Shown piece after piece: positions 29,276 through 38,073 of a stretch of DNA of 64,000 bases. Made by a program: the position numbers and the translations under genes. Under the pieces are notes generated by a model. It saw nothing but the letters and a program-made list of their open reading frames with translations, was not told the origin of the DNA and did no database searches. Position 1 is the stretch's first letter, and every line of letters starts with the position of its first letter. This DNA comes from Flavimobilis marinus (lineage in GTDB: Bacteria > Actinomycetota > Actinomycetes > Actinomycetales > Cellulomonadaceae): NCBI RefSeq assembly GCF_900113055.1, contig NZ_FONZ01000002.1, positions 310,001 through 374,000 of the forward strand. The letters are read 5' to 3'.

Positions 29276-29614
29276 ATGAGCGAGCCCACGACGACCATCC
29301 CCCGCAGCGCCGAGACCATCGTGACCGGGCTCGCGCTGGCACTCGTGGCCGCGCCCGTCGTCGGGCTGCTCGGATGGGCGATGACCTCCGGGCTGTTCCT
29401 GATCATCGCCGCGATCATCTCGCTCGCCGGGACGGCCACCTTCCTGGTGGGCCTGTTCCGAGCGTTGCAGCGGTTCGACCGGCACACCGACCTGAGCGGC
29501 GCGGGCGAGCTCCCCGCACCAGCGGCCGGACCCCAGGGCCACCTCTCGAGCAGCGACCCGGCTGCGGCGGTCGTCCCCGGTGGCCGCTGGGGCATCGGCG
29601 CTCCCACCCCGTAG
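29276..29614 (+). CDS. Small two-helix membrane protein
   Basis: A 112-residue protein of unknown function with membrane helices at about residues 14-37 and 41-62, an amphipathic link, and a Pro/Gly/Ala-rich soluble tail. GCGAGGACACC precedes the ATG. It stands 117 bases after the DinB-like gene and 15 before the ASCH gene, so it may be cotranscribed with the latter. Confidence 0.65.
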   Translation: MSEPTTTIPRSAETIVTGLALALVAAPVVGLLGWAMTSGLFLIIAAIISLAGTATFLVGLFRALQRFDRHTDLSGAGELPAPAAGPQGHLSSSDPAAAVVPGGRWGIGAPTP

Positions 29615-29629
29615 CCGGAGCGACCCCCG

Positions 29630-30124
29630 ATGACCGGCTCGACCCCGCTCCCGGCCCTCGACCGCGCGGCTGCTGACGCGATGTGGTACGCGTACGCCGC
29701 GGCCCACCCGCGCGCCGTCGCTGCGTGCCCGGAGTACACCGTCGAGACCTTCGGCGACTCCGCCGAGCTCGCCGACGCGCTCCTCGCCGTCGTGCTCAGC
29801 GGGCGCAAGCGGGCGACCGCCGAGCTCGCCGGGGAGTTCGACGAGCTGCCGCGGATCGGCTCCCACTGGATCGCGTGCGACGGCCGGGGTGCGCCGCGCA
29901 TCGTCCTCCGCAGCACCGAGCTCCGCCTCGCCCGGTTCGACGACGTCGACGCCGCCTTCGCCTACGACGAGGGCGAGGACGACCGGACGCTCGCGAGCTG
30001 GCGCACCGAGCACCGCCGCTACTGGGAGCGCACCTGCGCCGCGCGCGGTGCCACGTGGTCTCCCGACGACGAGATCGTGCTCGAACGGTTCACGGTGGTG
30101 TGGCCGCCCGAGCACGCCGACTGA
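29630..30124 (+). CDS. ASCH-domain protein
   Basis: A 164-residue RNA-binding-type protein. The ASCH core runs from about residue 37 (FGDSAELADALLAVVLSGRKRATAELAGEF) to the C-terminal VLERFTVVWP; G-x-K-x-A-T is the family motif. DDRTLASWRTEHRRYWER is the usual helix of actinobacterial ASCH proteins. Some relatives act on RNA or modified nucleosides, but the role here is unknown. It converges with the CNNM gene, 9 bases apart. Confidence 0.88.
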   Translation: MTGSTPLPALDRAAADAMWYAYAAAHPRAVAACPEYTVETFGDSAELADALLAVVLSGRKRATAELAGEFDELPRIGSHWIACDGRGAPRIVLRSTELRLARFDDVDAAFAYDEGEDDRTLASWRTEHRRYWERTCAARGATWSPDDEIVLERFTVVWPPEHAD

Positions 30125-30133
30125 GCTCGACCC

Positions 30134-31156
30134 TCAGCTCACGCCGGCGGCTTCCGTCGTCCGCGGGAACAGCTTCGCCAGCACGTCGGCGAGGGTGATC
30201 ACGCCGCTGACGGTCGTGCCGTCGCTCACGATCGCGAGGTGGTTGCGCGTCTCGCGCATCGCGGCGAGCGCCGCATAGACCGGGGTCGAGGGTTCGAAGG
30301 CGAAGACCGGCCGCATCAGCTCGGCGACCGGCCGGTCGTCCGGCTGGTCCAGCGTGTCCCGGACGTGCGTGACGCCCACCACCTCGTCGCCGGCCCCCAC
30401 GAGGATCCTCAGGTGCCCGGTGGCTCGCGTGGCTTGCTGGACGTCCGCCACGGTCGCGCCGACGGGCACGGCCGTGGGCCGCGTCCCCGGCTTGACGAGG
30501 TCCGCCACGGTGAGCGCCTGCAGGTCCAGCGCGCCCGAGAGCTGCGCCGAATAGCTGGCGTCGAGAGCGCCGACGCTCGCGGAGTGCTCGACGAGGTGGC
30601 GCAGGTCCTCGGGACGCTGCCCGGTCGCGAGCTGCTCGGTGGGCTCGACGCCAACCTTGCGCAGGCACACGTTGGCAAGGTTGTTCAGGCCGATCAGCAG
30701 CGGTCGGGTAAGGAACATGAAGCCGCGCATCGGGATCGCCAGCAGCGTCGCCGACGTCTCCGGGTGCGCGATGGCCCACGACTTCGGTGCCATCTCCCCC
30801 ACCACGAGGTGCAGGAACGTCACGATCACCAGGGCGAGGACGAACCCGGCGACGTCGGCCGCCCACAGCGGCGCGCCCCAGTCCTCGAACAGGGGCGTCA
30901 GCCAGTGGTGGACCGCCGGCTTGGTGACAGCGCCGAGCGCGAGGGTGCACACGGTGATGCCGAGCTGGGATCCAGCCAGGAGCACGGTGAGCTCGGTCGA
31001 GCTGCGCAGCGCTGCACGCGCCGCGCGGCTCGTGGGAGCCGCGTCCTCCAGGCGGTGGCGCTTGGCCGCCAGCAGTGCGAACTCGACGGCGACGAAGAAC
31101 GCGCTGAGCGCGATGAAGGCGACCGTCAGCGCGGCGACGACCCAGGGGTTGCTCAT
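30134..31156 (-). CDS. CNNM/CBS-domain transporter-like protein (small paralogue)
   Basis: Membrane protein of the DUF21/CNNM family, 340 residues: four helices (about 5-25, 60-80, 95-120, 130-155) with the VVGEMAPKSWAIAHPE signature, followed by a pair of CBS domains (about 205-325). It lacks the C-terminal CorC/HlyC domain of its neighbour. CNNM proteins are linked to Mg/Co efflux. Its ATG overlaps the stop of the upstream paralogue (ATGA), so the two may work as a heteromer. Confidence 0.88.
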   Translation of the reverse strand: MSNPWVVAALTVAFIALSAFFVAVEFALLAAKRHRLEDAAPTSRAARAALRSSTELTVLLAGSQLGITVCTLALGAVTKPAVHHWLTPLFEDWGAPLWAADVAGFVLALVIVTFLHLVVGEMAPKSWAIAHPETSATLLAIPMRGFMFLTRPLLIGLNNLANVCLRKVGVEPTEQLATGQRPEDLRHLVEHSASVGALDASYSAQLSGALDLQALTVADLVKPGTRPTAVPVGATVADVQQATRATGHLRILVGAGDEVVGVTHVRDTLDQPDDRPVAELMRPVFAFEPSTPVYAALAAMRETRNHLAIVSDGTTVSGVITLADVLAKLFPRTTEAAGVS

Positions 31157-32568
31157 CGGTCCTCCTCCGTCGGGGTGGTGTGCGTCGGGGCGTCGGCTGC
31201 GTCGTCAGGCGCGCCGCCGTCGGCGTCCTCCGTGAGCGTGAGCCGGACCAGCGACGGGACGTGCCGGTCGACCTCGAGTACCTCGATCACGGCCCAGGTG
31301 ATCACGGGCTCCTCGGCGCGGGCGAGGTCGGCGGGGTCCAGCGGGAGCTCGACGCGCACGCGGGCCCCGACGGCCGGGAACGCGCCGTACGTGTCGATGA
31401 CGAGGCCCGCGATGGTCTCGTACTCGTCGCGCGGCAGATCGTGGTCGATCGCGCGCTCGACCTCGTCGATGTGCACGTCGCCGGCCATCACCCAGATGCC
31501 GTCGTCGTCCCGAGGAGGGACGGTCGGCGTCTCGGGGTCGTGCTCGTCGGTGATCTCGCCGACCAGCTCCTCGGCGAGGTCCTCGAGGGTCAGGACACCG
31601 GCGAAGCCGCCGTACTCGTCGATCACGCACGCCAGCCTGTTGCGGCTGGTCGTCAGCTCGCGCAGCGCATCGGGCAGCGCCATCGTCGTGGGCACCACCA
31701 GGGCCGGACGGAGGAACTGCGTCGTGACGCTCGTGCCCGGGAGCGCGGACGTGAGGATGTCTTCGAGGTGCACGACGCCCAGCACCTGGTCGTCATCGGT
31801 CAGGACCGGGTAGCGCGAGTGCCCCGTGGCCATCGTCTCCCTGACGTAGGCGAGCGTGTCGTCGTCACGCACGACGTCGACGCGGGCGCGCGGGATCATC
31901 GCGTGCTCGGCGTCCTGGTGGGGGAAGTCGAGGATCCGGTCGAGCAGGACCGACAGCTCGTCGGGCAGGTCACCGCTCTCGCGGGAGTCGGCCACGATGT
32001 GCTCGAGGTCGCGGGCCGTGGCCGAGTGCTCGACGTCGTGCACGGGCTCGATCCGCAGCGCCTTGAGCAGGAGGTTGGACGCATGGTCGAAGACCGTGAT
32101 CAGCCAGCCGAAGACGGCGAGGTAGATCGTCGTCGAGCGCGCCAGCCACAGGGCGACAGGCTCCGGCCTGGCGATGGCGAGGTTCTTGGGGAACAGCTCA
32201 CCGAACAGCATCTGGACGAACGTCGAGAACACCAGGGCGAGGACCGTGCCGACGGCCACCCCGACGGACTGCGGCACGCCGACACCACCGAGCGCCGTCC
32301 CGAGGGACTCGCCCACGAGCGGTTCGGCCACGTATCCGACCAGCAGGCCGGTGACCGTGATGCCGAGCTGCGCGCCCGACAGCATGAACGACGTCCGCTT
32401 CGTCACCGCCAGCGCTCGGCCCGCCCCGGGGTCCCCCGACGCGGCGCGAGCGCCGAGCCGTGAGCGGTCGACCGCCATGTATGCGAACTCTTGCGCGACG
32501 AAGTAGCCGGTCAGCGCGGTGATCAGGCCAATCACCACGATGCCGAGGAGAAGTGTCAGCACCCACAC
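31153..32568 (-). CDS. CNNM/CBS/CorC-domain transporter-like protein ("hemolysin" family)
   Basis: Full-length family member, about 471 residues. N-terminal DUF21 membrane domain with FGELFPKNLAIARPEP, two CBS domains (about 200-325, MIPRARVDVVRDD onward; FAGVLTLEDLAEELVGEI) and a C-terminal CorC/HlyC transporter-associated domain (about 345-435, VMAGDVHIDEVERAI). Start chosen at GTG 32568, which has AAGGGGG 11 bases before it; an upstream TTG lacks a ribosome site. The usual "hemolysin" label is historical; metal efflux is more likely. Confidence 0.88.
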   Translation of the reverse strand: MWVLTLLLGIVVIGLITALTGYFVAQEFAYMAVDRSRLGARAASGDPGAGRALAVTKRTSFMLSGAQLGITVTGLLVGYVAEPLVGESLGTALGGVGVPQSVGVAVGTVLALVFSTFVQMLFGELFPKNLAIARPEPVALWLARSTTIYLAVFGWLITVFDHASNLLLKALRIEPVHDVEHSATARDLEHIVADSRESGDLPDELSVLLDRILDFPHQDAEHAMIPRARVDVVRDDDTLAYVRETMATGHSRYPVLTDDDQVLGVVHLEDILTSALPGTSVTTQFLRPALVVPTTMALPDALRELTTSRNRLACVIDEYGGFAGVLTLEDLAEELVGEITDEHDPETPTVPPRDDDGIWVMAGDVHIDEVERAIDHDLPRDEYETIAGLVIDTYGAFPAVGARVRVELPLDPADLARAEEPVITWAVIEVLEVDRHVPSLVRLTLTEDADGGAPDDAADAPTHTTPTEEDR

Positions 32569-32779
32569 GAGAAGTTCGACCCCCTTGCGACTCCGAACGG
32601 TGGCACAAGGGGGTGACAACTATCTGCGTCCATCATCTCTCTCAGCAGTCGGGAAGCGTTCCGACAGCCTAACGCTGCGCCGGAGGCATGAGTTCCTGCG
32701 GCGCCAGAGGACTGTCCGCGTGACCGCGCAGCCGCTAGGGTCGGGCCATCCCGGGGGGCCGGCGGAACGGTGGTGGCTG

Positions 32780-33193
32780 ATGAGTCTGGATGGCCGACGC
32801 GCGATCGGCGCGGGCGCGCTCGCGCTGATGCTCCTGACGGCGTGCGCGGGCGAGGGCGCGATCCCGGAGGGCTACAAGGACGCGCCCCGTACCGAGATCG
32901 ACCTCTACGTGCACTGCGGCGTCCGCAGCCTGCACCACGGCGGACGCGAGTACGTCCCCGTCGACGGTCCGCTCACCTCGAAGCTCGACGACGCGAGCGG
33001 GGACGGCAGCCCGAGCGCCAGCGAGACGCCCGAGGGCGGCCTGGCCAACCCACCCGCAGGCTGGGACAACCCGAGTCAGGCAGGATGGGTGCGGGTGGAC
33101 GGCGACCGTGCGCTCTTCACCGACGACCAGGGCCACGTGGTGGAGTTCCGGCTCCGCACGGCCGACGACGCGCCCGAGGAGCCGTGCCTGTAG
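32780..33193 (+). CDS. Small lipoprotein of unknown function
   Basis: A 137-residue exported lipoprotein: signal peptide with lipobox L-T-A-C (Cys22), then a short domain with two further cysteines (CGVRSLHHGG and the C-terminal EEPCL) that may pair. A Ser/Glu/Gly-rich spacer (about 75-95) interrupts it. The motif AGWVRVDGDRALFTDDQGHVVEF suggests a small beta fold. It lies upstream of the FAD oxidase by 34 bases, and may be in one transcript with it. Confidence 0.7.
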   Translation: MSLDGRRAIGAGALALMLLTACAGEGAIPEGYKDAPRTEIDLYVHCGVRSLHHGGREYVPVDGPLTSKLDDASGDGSPSASETPEGGLANPPAGWDNPSQAGWVRVDGDRALFTDDQGHVVEFRLRTADDAPEEPCL

Positions 33194-33227
33194 CGTCACG
33201 GACCCGCCGCGGCACCGAGAGGACCCC

Positions 33228-34523
33228 ATGACTTCCATGACGAACTGGTCCGGGACCGTGGCCTTCGGCGCCACCCGCGTCCATGCCCCGTCCACCGTCG
33301 ACGAGCTGCGCGCGGTCGTCGCCGCGGCGCCGCGGATCCGGGCGCTCGGGACCGCGCACTCCTTCAGCCGGGTGGCTGACACCGACGGCGAGTTGGTCTC
33401 CGTCGCTGGGCTCCCCGAGACGATCGAGGTCGACGCCGTCGCCCGCACGGTCACCGTCGCCGCGGGCGTGCGGTACGGCGCGGTCGCCCAGGCGGTGCAC
33501 GCCCACGGCCTCGCGCTCAAGAACATGGGGTCCCTGCCGCACATCAGCGTGGGCGGCGCCTGCGCCACGGGGACCCACGGCTCGGGACCGCGCAACGCCA
33601 ACCTGGCGTCGTCCGTGCGCGCGGTCGAGCTCGTCACCGCCGACGGCACGCTGGCGCACCTGGCGCGCGACGCGGACCCGGACCGCTTCCCCGGGGCGGT
33701 CGTCGCGCTCGGGGCGCTGGGCGTGGTCGTGCGCCTCACGCTCGACCTGGTGCCGGCGTACGACCTGCGGCAGGTGGTCTACCTCGACCTCCCGCCGGAG
33801 CAGCTCACGCAGGACCGGCTCACCGAGGTGCTGGGCAGCGCGTACAGCACGAGCCTGTTCACCCGGTGGTTCGGTCCCGGGGTCGAGCAGGTGTGGCTCA
33901 AGCGGCGCGTCGACGGCGGCGCGGACGAGACCGGTCTGCCCACCGACGCACACGGCCGGTTCCCCGACACCTGGCGCGGCGCGCACCTCGCCGGCGACGC
34001 GGTGCACCCGCTGCCCAGCATGCCCGCGGAGAACTGCACGCAGCAGGGCGGCGTCGTCGGCCCCTTCCACGAGCGGCTGCCGCACTTCCGCCTCGAGTTC
34101 ACCCCGAGCAGCGGGGACGAGATCCAAACCGAGTACCTCCTGCCCGCCGAGCACGCGGGCGCGGCCGTGGCGGCGCTCAGCGCCCTCGGTCACCGCATCG
34201 CGCCTGTGCTGCACGTCTCGGAGATCCGCACCGTGGCCGCGGACGACCTGTGGCTCAGCCCGAGCTACGAGCGGGACTCGGTCGCCCTGCACTTCACCTG
34301 GCTCAAGGACCCCGACGGCGTCACGGCGGTGCTGCCCGCGATCGAGGAAGCCCTGGCACCCTTCGCACCGCGTCCCCACTGGGGCAAGGTGTTCGCCATG
34401 GCGCCCGACGACGTCCGGGCGGCCTACCCGCGCGCCGACGACTTCCGCCGCCTCGCCGCCCAGATGGACCCCGACGGCAAGTTCCGCAACGACTTCCTCG
34501 ACCGCTTCCTGCCGAGGATCTGA
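33228..34523 (+). CDS. FAD-linked oxidase, alditol oxidase-like
   Basis: VAO-type flavoprotein of 431 residues. The FAD domain shows RALGTAHSFSRVAD; the His (about 44) corresponds to the covalent FAD attachment site of alditol/sugar-lactone oxidases, and VGGACATGTHGSG is the family's nucleotide loop. The C-terminal HWGKVF ... DPDGKFRNDF is typical of alditol oxidase and L-gulono/D-arabinono-lactone oxidases. AldO-type oxidation of sugar alcohols with O2 is the best guess; lactone oxidase is the alternative. GAGAGGA lies before the ATG. Confidence 0.85.
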   Translation: MTSMTNWSGTVAFGATRVHAPSTVDELRAVVAAAPRIRALGTAHSFSRVADTDGELVSVAGLPETIEVDAVARTVTVAAGVRYGAVAQAVHAHGLALKNMGSLPHISVGGACATGTHGSGPRNANLASSVRAVELVTADGTLAHLARDADPDRFPGAVVALGALGVVVRLTLDLVPAYDLRQVVYLDLPPEQLTQDRLTEVLGSAYSTSLFTRWFGPGVEQVWLKRRVDGGADETGLPTDAHGRFPDTWRGAHLAGDAVHPLPSMPAENCTQQGGVVGPFHERLPHFRLEFTPSSGDEIQTEYLLPAEHAGAAVAALSALGHRIAPVLHVSEIRTVAADDLWLSPSYERDSVALHFTWLKDPDGVTAVLPAIEEALAPFAPRPHWGKVFAMAPDDVRAAYPRADDFRRLAAQMDPDGKFRNDFLDRFLPRI

Positions 34524-34537
34524 GCCGCGGCGCGGAG

Positions 34538-34573
34538 GACGGCCGGCCCTCCGGGGGACGAGGGCCGGCCGTC
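34538..34573. terminator. Bidirectional hairpin terminator
   Basis: Perfect 13-base stem GACGGCCGGCCCT / AGGGCCGGCCGTC with a 10-base loop, located between the convergent alditol-oxidase-like and DUF2249 genes, so it can serve both. Confidence 0.75.
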
Positions 34574-34580
34574 GGTCTCG

Positions 34581-34895
34581 CTACGACTGCGTCGGGTCGG
34601 CCCGCCGCGTGATGCGGACGTGCCAGTCCGTGGGGCCGTCGACGATCGTCTCGACGTCGATCGGGGCGCGCTGGGCCAGCTGCGCGAGCAGCGGCGCGGG
34701 CAGGTGCGGGGCGATGATCACGAGCGAGCCCCCGGCCGGGATCGAGTCGAACGCTCCGAAGACGGCGCCGTGGCGCACGGCGTGCGGGATCGTGCGGACG
34801 TCGAGGACCGGGGCGGCCTCGTCATGGCCGCCACAGCCGCAGCCGCCGCTGGCGGGCTCCGGGGCGGCGGGCAGGATCTCGATGGGCTGGCTCAT
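34581..34895 (-). CDS. DUF2249 protein with N-terminal Cys-rich motif
   Basis: A 104-residue protein. After PAAPEPASGG it has a CGCGGHDE cluster (about residues 18-25) that could bind metal, then the DUF2249 core VLDVRTIPHAVRHGAVFGAFDSIPAGGSLVIIAPHLPAPLLAQL. DUF2249 proteins are TusA-like in fold and are often found with nitrite/nitric-oxide genes. Its ATG overlaps the stop of the regulator by 4 bases, so the two are coupled, and together they face the nirK operon. Confidence 0.82.
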   Translation of the reverse strand: MSQPIEILPAAPEPASGGCGCGGHDEAAPVLDVRTIPHAVRHGAVFGAFDSIPAGGSLVIIAPHLPAPLLAQLAQRAPIDVETIVDGPTDWHVRITRRADPTQS

Positions 34896-35539
34896 GGGGT
34901 GCTCCTTGTGGGTGTGAGGGTGAGCTGACAGAGGGTGGGTTCGACGAACGGGAGGAGCTGGACATCCACGGAGGCGCCGTCGTCGGCGCGCGCAGCCACC
35001 GCGCGGGCGAGACCGAGGTGGATCTGGCACACGACCTGCTGGTTGCGGCGCGCGGCCGCGCGGAAGGGGCAGCCGCGCAGGTCCAGGCGATCACCCGCGG
35101 GCTCGGGCTCGAACCCGAGCCGCGTCAGCACGTGCGTCGTGAGCTCGAGCGCGTCGCCCGGCGGGACGTCGACACTGGCCCCCCAACGCTCACCGGCGCG
35201 ACGTGCCTCGTCCGCGGGTGCCGGTCCCCCGGCCGCGGCGACGTCGGCGAGGGCGTCGATCATCTCCGAGCGCGCCGCGACCAGGTCCGCCTCGACCGAG
35301 CGGTAGCGCACCGCCGGACGGCCGCGCCGGCCGGAGCGCTCGACGCTGCGCCGGACGAGACCGGCGTGCTCGAGCTGCTCCAGGTGGAACCGCACCGTGG
35401 TCACATGCAGGCCGAGCCCGGCGGCGAGTTCGGCCGCCGAGGCGGCGTCCGGCGAGCCCTGGAGCAGCGCGAGCAGCGCACGGCGAGCGGGTGCAGCGAG
35501 CGCGCCGTGGCGCGCATCGTCTGTCCTGGACTCGATCAC
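34892..35539 (-). CDS. HTH transcriptional regulator, SufR/COG2345-like with three cysteines
   Basis: A 215-residue regulator. The winged helix-turn-helix lies at about residues 15-80 (AAELAAGLGLHVTTVRFHLEQLEHAGLVRR). The C-terminal part has Cys157, Cys171 and Cys204 (RGCPF, VVCQIH, PTLCQL). The spacing C-x13-C-x32-C is close to the Fe-S ligands of SufR-type repressors, so a redox- or NO-sensitive cluster is likely. The GTG at 35539 has no ribosome site; a -10-like GATACT nine bases upstream suggests a leaderless transcript. It most likely controls its own pair and the divergent nirK operon. Confidence 0.8.
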   Translation of the reverse strand: MIESRTDDARHGALAAPARRALLALLQGSPDAASAAELAAGLGLHVTTVRFHLEQLEHAGLVRRSVERSGRRGRPAVRYRSVEADLVAARSEMIDALADVAAAGGPAPADEARRAGERWGASVDVPPGDALELTTHVLTRLGFEPEPAGDRLDLRGCPFRAAARRNQQVVCQIHLGLARAVAARADDGASVDVQLLPFVEPTLCQLTLTPTRSTP

Positions 35540-35548
35540 GTATTTGAG

Positions 35549-35554
35549 AGTATC
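35549..35554 (-). promoter_or_regulatory. -10 element of the regulator gene (leaderless)
   Basis: GATACT on the minus strand, nine bases before the GTG at 35539, in a 36-base spacer that is strikingly AT-rich for this genome. No ribosome site fits between. Confidence 0.45.
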
Positions 35555-35563
35555 AGCATCCTC

Positions 35564-35569
35564 TATATT
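35564..35569 (+). promoter_or_regulatory. -10 element of the nirK operon (leaderless)
   Basis: TATATT on the plus strand, six bases before the ATG at 35576, which puts the transcript start on the start codon. An imperfect inverted repeat (TTTGAGAG ... CTCTATAT) spans both this and the opposing -10, a likely operator for the adjacent three-cysteine regulator. Confidence 0.5.
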
Positions 35570-35575
35570 GGCTCC

Positions 35576-36760
35576 ATGACCACCACCCCCGTGCCCCGGC
35601 GGCGCAGCCGCGTACCGCGCGGGCGGCTGCTGCTCCTCGCGCTGGGCGGCGCCGCGATGCTCGCAGGGCTGGACGCGGCGCTGCTCCGGCTCGGGGCCGC
35701 CGCCCCTGTCCGGTCGGTCCCGCTCGCCTCCGTGCACGGGGTCCTCATGGTGTACGGGTTCCTCGGGACGGTGATCACCCTCGAGCGCGCCGTAGCGCTG
35801 CGGTCCGGCGGGTCGCGCCGGGACTCCTGGGCGTACCTCGCGCCCGCGGCGTGCGCCGCCGGGACGGTGCTCCTGCTCGCGCAGGTCGCCGGGCTGCCCG
35901 TCCCGGGCGGACGACTGGTCCCGGGGCTCGCCTGGATCCTGGGCCTGGGCGCGTTCGTCGCCGTCTACGTCGCGATCTGGCGCCGCCAGGCCGCTGCTGC
36001 CGTGCTCGTCCAGGCGCTCGGCGCCGTGTGCGGGCTCGCCGGCATCGCCCTGTGGACCCGCGGCCTCGACGTCGCCACGATCATGCCGTGGTGGGCGTGC
36101 CTGCTGGTCCTCACGGTGCTGGGCGAGCGCCTCGAGCTCGCGCGCCTCGCCTTCCTGGCGCGCGGCACCGAGACCCGTGTGGTCGCCGAGGTGTGCGCGG
36201 TGCTCGTCGCCCTCGTCGCGACGCTCCTCAGCCCCGCGTGGGGCTACCCGGCGCTCGGGCTGACCCTCGGCATCCTCGTGGTCGACATCGCGGTGCACGA
36301 CGTCGCCCGGCGCACCGTCCGCGCCCCCGGCCTCACCCGCGTGATGGCAGTGAGCATGCTCGCCGGCTACGCCTGGGTGGTGGTGGCAGCGCTCGTGTGG
36401 ATCCTCGGCGGCCCCGCGCTGTCCGGCTACCGCTACGACATCGTCATCCACGCCCTGACCATCGGGTTCGCCCTGTCGATGGTGATGGCGCACGCGCCCG
36501 TCGTCGTGCCCGCGATCGTGCGCCGCCCCCTGCCCTACCACCCCGTCATGTGGGTGGTCCTCGCGCTCCTGCACGGCGGGCTCGCGGTCCGCGCGCTCGG
36601 CGCGTCGTACGCGGCCGAGGGTGCGTGGCGACTGGGCGGCACCGTGAGCGTCGTCGCCGTGCTCGCCCTCCTGGGGACGGTGGTGGCACGCACGAGCGTC
36701 GGAGCCCGGCCGGGCCCCCGCGCGGTTCCGACGGAGCCGACGACGGCGGTCGTCTCGTGA
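35576..36760 (+). CDS. Polytopic membrane protein of the nirK module, NnrS-like
   Basis: A 394-residue membrane protein with about 12 helices. Conserved-looking histidines occur in helices: SVHGVLMVYGFLGTVITLERA (about 59-79), VVDIAVHDVARR, DIVIHALTIGFALSMVMAHAPVVVP and RRPLPYHPVMW. The HG-x-L-M-x-x-GF-L-G-T pattern and paired helix histidines recall NnrS, a haem/copper membrane protein of NO metabolism, but similarity is distant. It is the first gene of a three-gene operon that ends with nirK, overlapping the second by 4 bases. Exact role unknown. Confidence 0.7.
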   Translation: MTTTPVPRRRSRVPRGRLLLLALGGAAMLAGLDAALLRLGAAAPVRSVPLASVHGVLMVYGFLGTVITLERAVALRSGGSRRDSWAYLAPAACAAGTVLLLAQVAGLPVPGGRLVPGLAWILGLGAFVAVYVAIWRRQAAAAVLVQALGAVCGLAGIALWTRGLDVATIMPWWACLLVLTVLGERLELARLAFLARGTETRVVAEVCAVLVALVATLLSPAWGYPALGLTLGILVVDIAVHDVARRTVRAPGLTRVMAVSMLAGYAWVVVAALVWILGGPALSGYRYDIVIHALTIGFALSMVMAHAPVVVPAIVRRPLPYHPVMWVVLALLHGGLAVRALGASYAAEGAWRLGGTVSVVAVLALLGTVVARTSVGARPGPRAVPTEPTTAVVS

Positions 36761-38073
36761 GCAGCGGTGCCCGGCCGCGTCGGTTCCGCGCGGACCGGTT
36801 CACGACCGCGTGGATGCTGGTCGCCCTCGTCACGTCGGCTCTCACGGTCGTCGGGCGCAGCGCGATCCCGCAGCCCCTGTGGACGTCCGTGCACATCATC
36901 ACGCTGGGCGTCCTCACCAGCTCCGTGCTCCAGTGGTCCTGGTACTTCGCCCGCGCGCTCCTGCACCTGCCGGCCGCGGACCGGCGCTCGGGACGCGACG
37001 CCCGCATCCGCATGGTCGCCTTCCACATCACCCTCGTCGGGCTCGTCGCCGCCATGTGGTCCGCCTCCGCCGTCGGGACCGTCGTCGGAGCCGGGGCGGT
37101 CGGTGCGATCGTCGCCTGGCACGGCCTCGCCCTGCTGCGCGCCGCACGGACCCGCCTGGGCAACCGGTTCGCGGTCACGGTGCGCTACTACATCGCCGCG
37201 GCCGCGTTCCTGGTGCTCGGCTGCGTGCTCGCGGGGTTCCTCACCGTGGCCATGTTCGCTGCGGGGGCGCCGTCGTGGCTGCTCGCCGCACGCGACGACC
37301 TCACTCTCGCGCACGCGGTCGTCAACGTGGCCGGGTGGCTCGGGCTGTCCATCTGCGGCACCCTCGTCACCCTCGCGCCGACGATGCTCCGGACGCGCAT
37401 CGACCCCGCGGCGCTGGGCCACGCCGTCGGCGCGCTGCCCTGGGCCGTCGGCGGGATCCTCCTCGCGGCGGCGACGGCCGTCGTCGGGTGGACGCCGGGC
37501 GTGGGGCTGGGCCTCGGCGCGTTCGGCACCGCCGCGCTCGTCGGCGTCGGCGTGCCGCTCGCGCGCTCGGCCCGCCGCAGCGGGCCGTCGTCGTACGCGA
37601 GCTGGACCATGACGAGCGGCCTGGCGTGGTCCGCCGTCGCGCTCGTCGCGATCGTCGTCAACGCCGTGCTCGCGCCCGACGCCGCAGCGCTACGCACGAC
37701 CAACCTGCCCTGGCTCGCCCTGCTCGGCGCCGGAGGGATCCTGCAGATCCTCGTCGGTGCTCTCACCTACCTCATGCCCGTGGTGATCGGCGGCGGACCG
37801 AGCGCCGTCCGCGCGGGCATGACCGTCCTGGAGACCGCGGGACCGGCGCGCGTCGCGCTCCGTGCCGCAGCACTCGCTCTGCTGACCATCGCGACGATCA
37901 GCGGGAGCGGGCCCATGCCCCTGTGGTGGGTCCCCGTCCTGCTCGCCTACGCGCTCGACGTCGTGCTGTTCGCGCGCGCGGGCGTCCGCCAGGCACGCCT
38001 GCGGGGCCGCGGGCCCGCCGTCCCCCCGCCCGTGCCGCTCACCCTCACCCCACCGCCCAGGAGCACTCCATGA
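36757..38073 (+). CDS. Second polytopic membrane protein of the nirK module
   Basis: A 438-residue protein with about 12 membrane helices, starting at a GTG that overlaps the preceding stop. Histidines in helices (SVHIITLGVLTSSVLQWSWYFARALLH, FHITLVG, IVAWHGLALL, LAHAVVNVAGWLGL) suggest haem or copper binding. The layout is reminiscent of haem-copper oxidase subunit I relatives, but the full ligand set of a NorB/CoxA cannot be confirmed by eye. Being fixed next to nirK it may handle electron supply or NO. It overlaps nirK by 4 bases. Confidence 0.7.
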   Translation: MSSGARPRRFRADRFTTAWMLVALVTSALTVVGRSAIPQPLWTSVHIITLGVLTSSVLQWSWYFARALLHLPAADRRSGRDARIRMVAFHITLVGLVAAMWSASAVGTVVGAGAVGAIVAWHGLALLRAARTRLGNRFAVTVRYYIAAAAFLVLGCVLAGFLTVAMFAAGAPSWLLAARDDLTLAHAVVNVAGWLGLSICGTLVTLAPTMLRTRIDPAALGHAVGALPWAVGGILLAAATAVVGWTPGVGLGLGAFGTAALVGVGVPLARSARRSGPSSYASWTMTSGLAWSAVALVAIVVNAVLAPDAAALRTTNLPWLALLGAGGILQILVGALTYLMPVVIGGGPSAVRAGMTVLETAGPARVALRAAALALLTIATISGSGPMPLWWVPVLLAYALDVVLFARAGVRQARLRGRGPAVPPPVPLTLTPPPRSTP

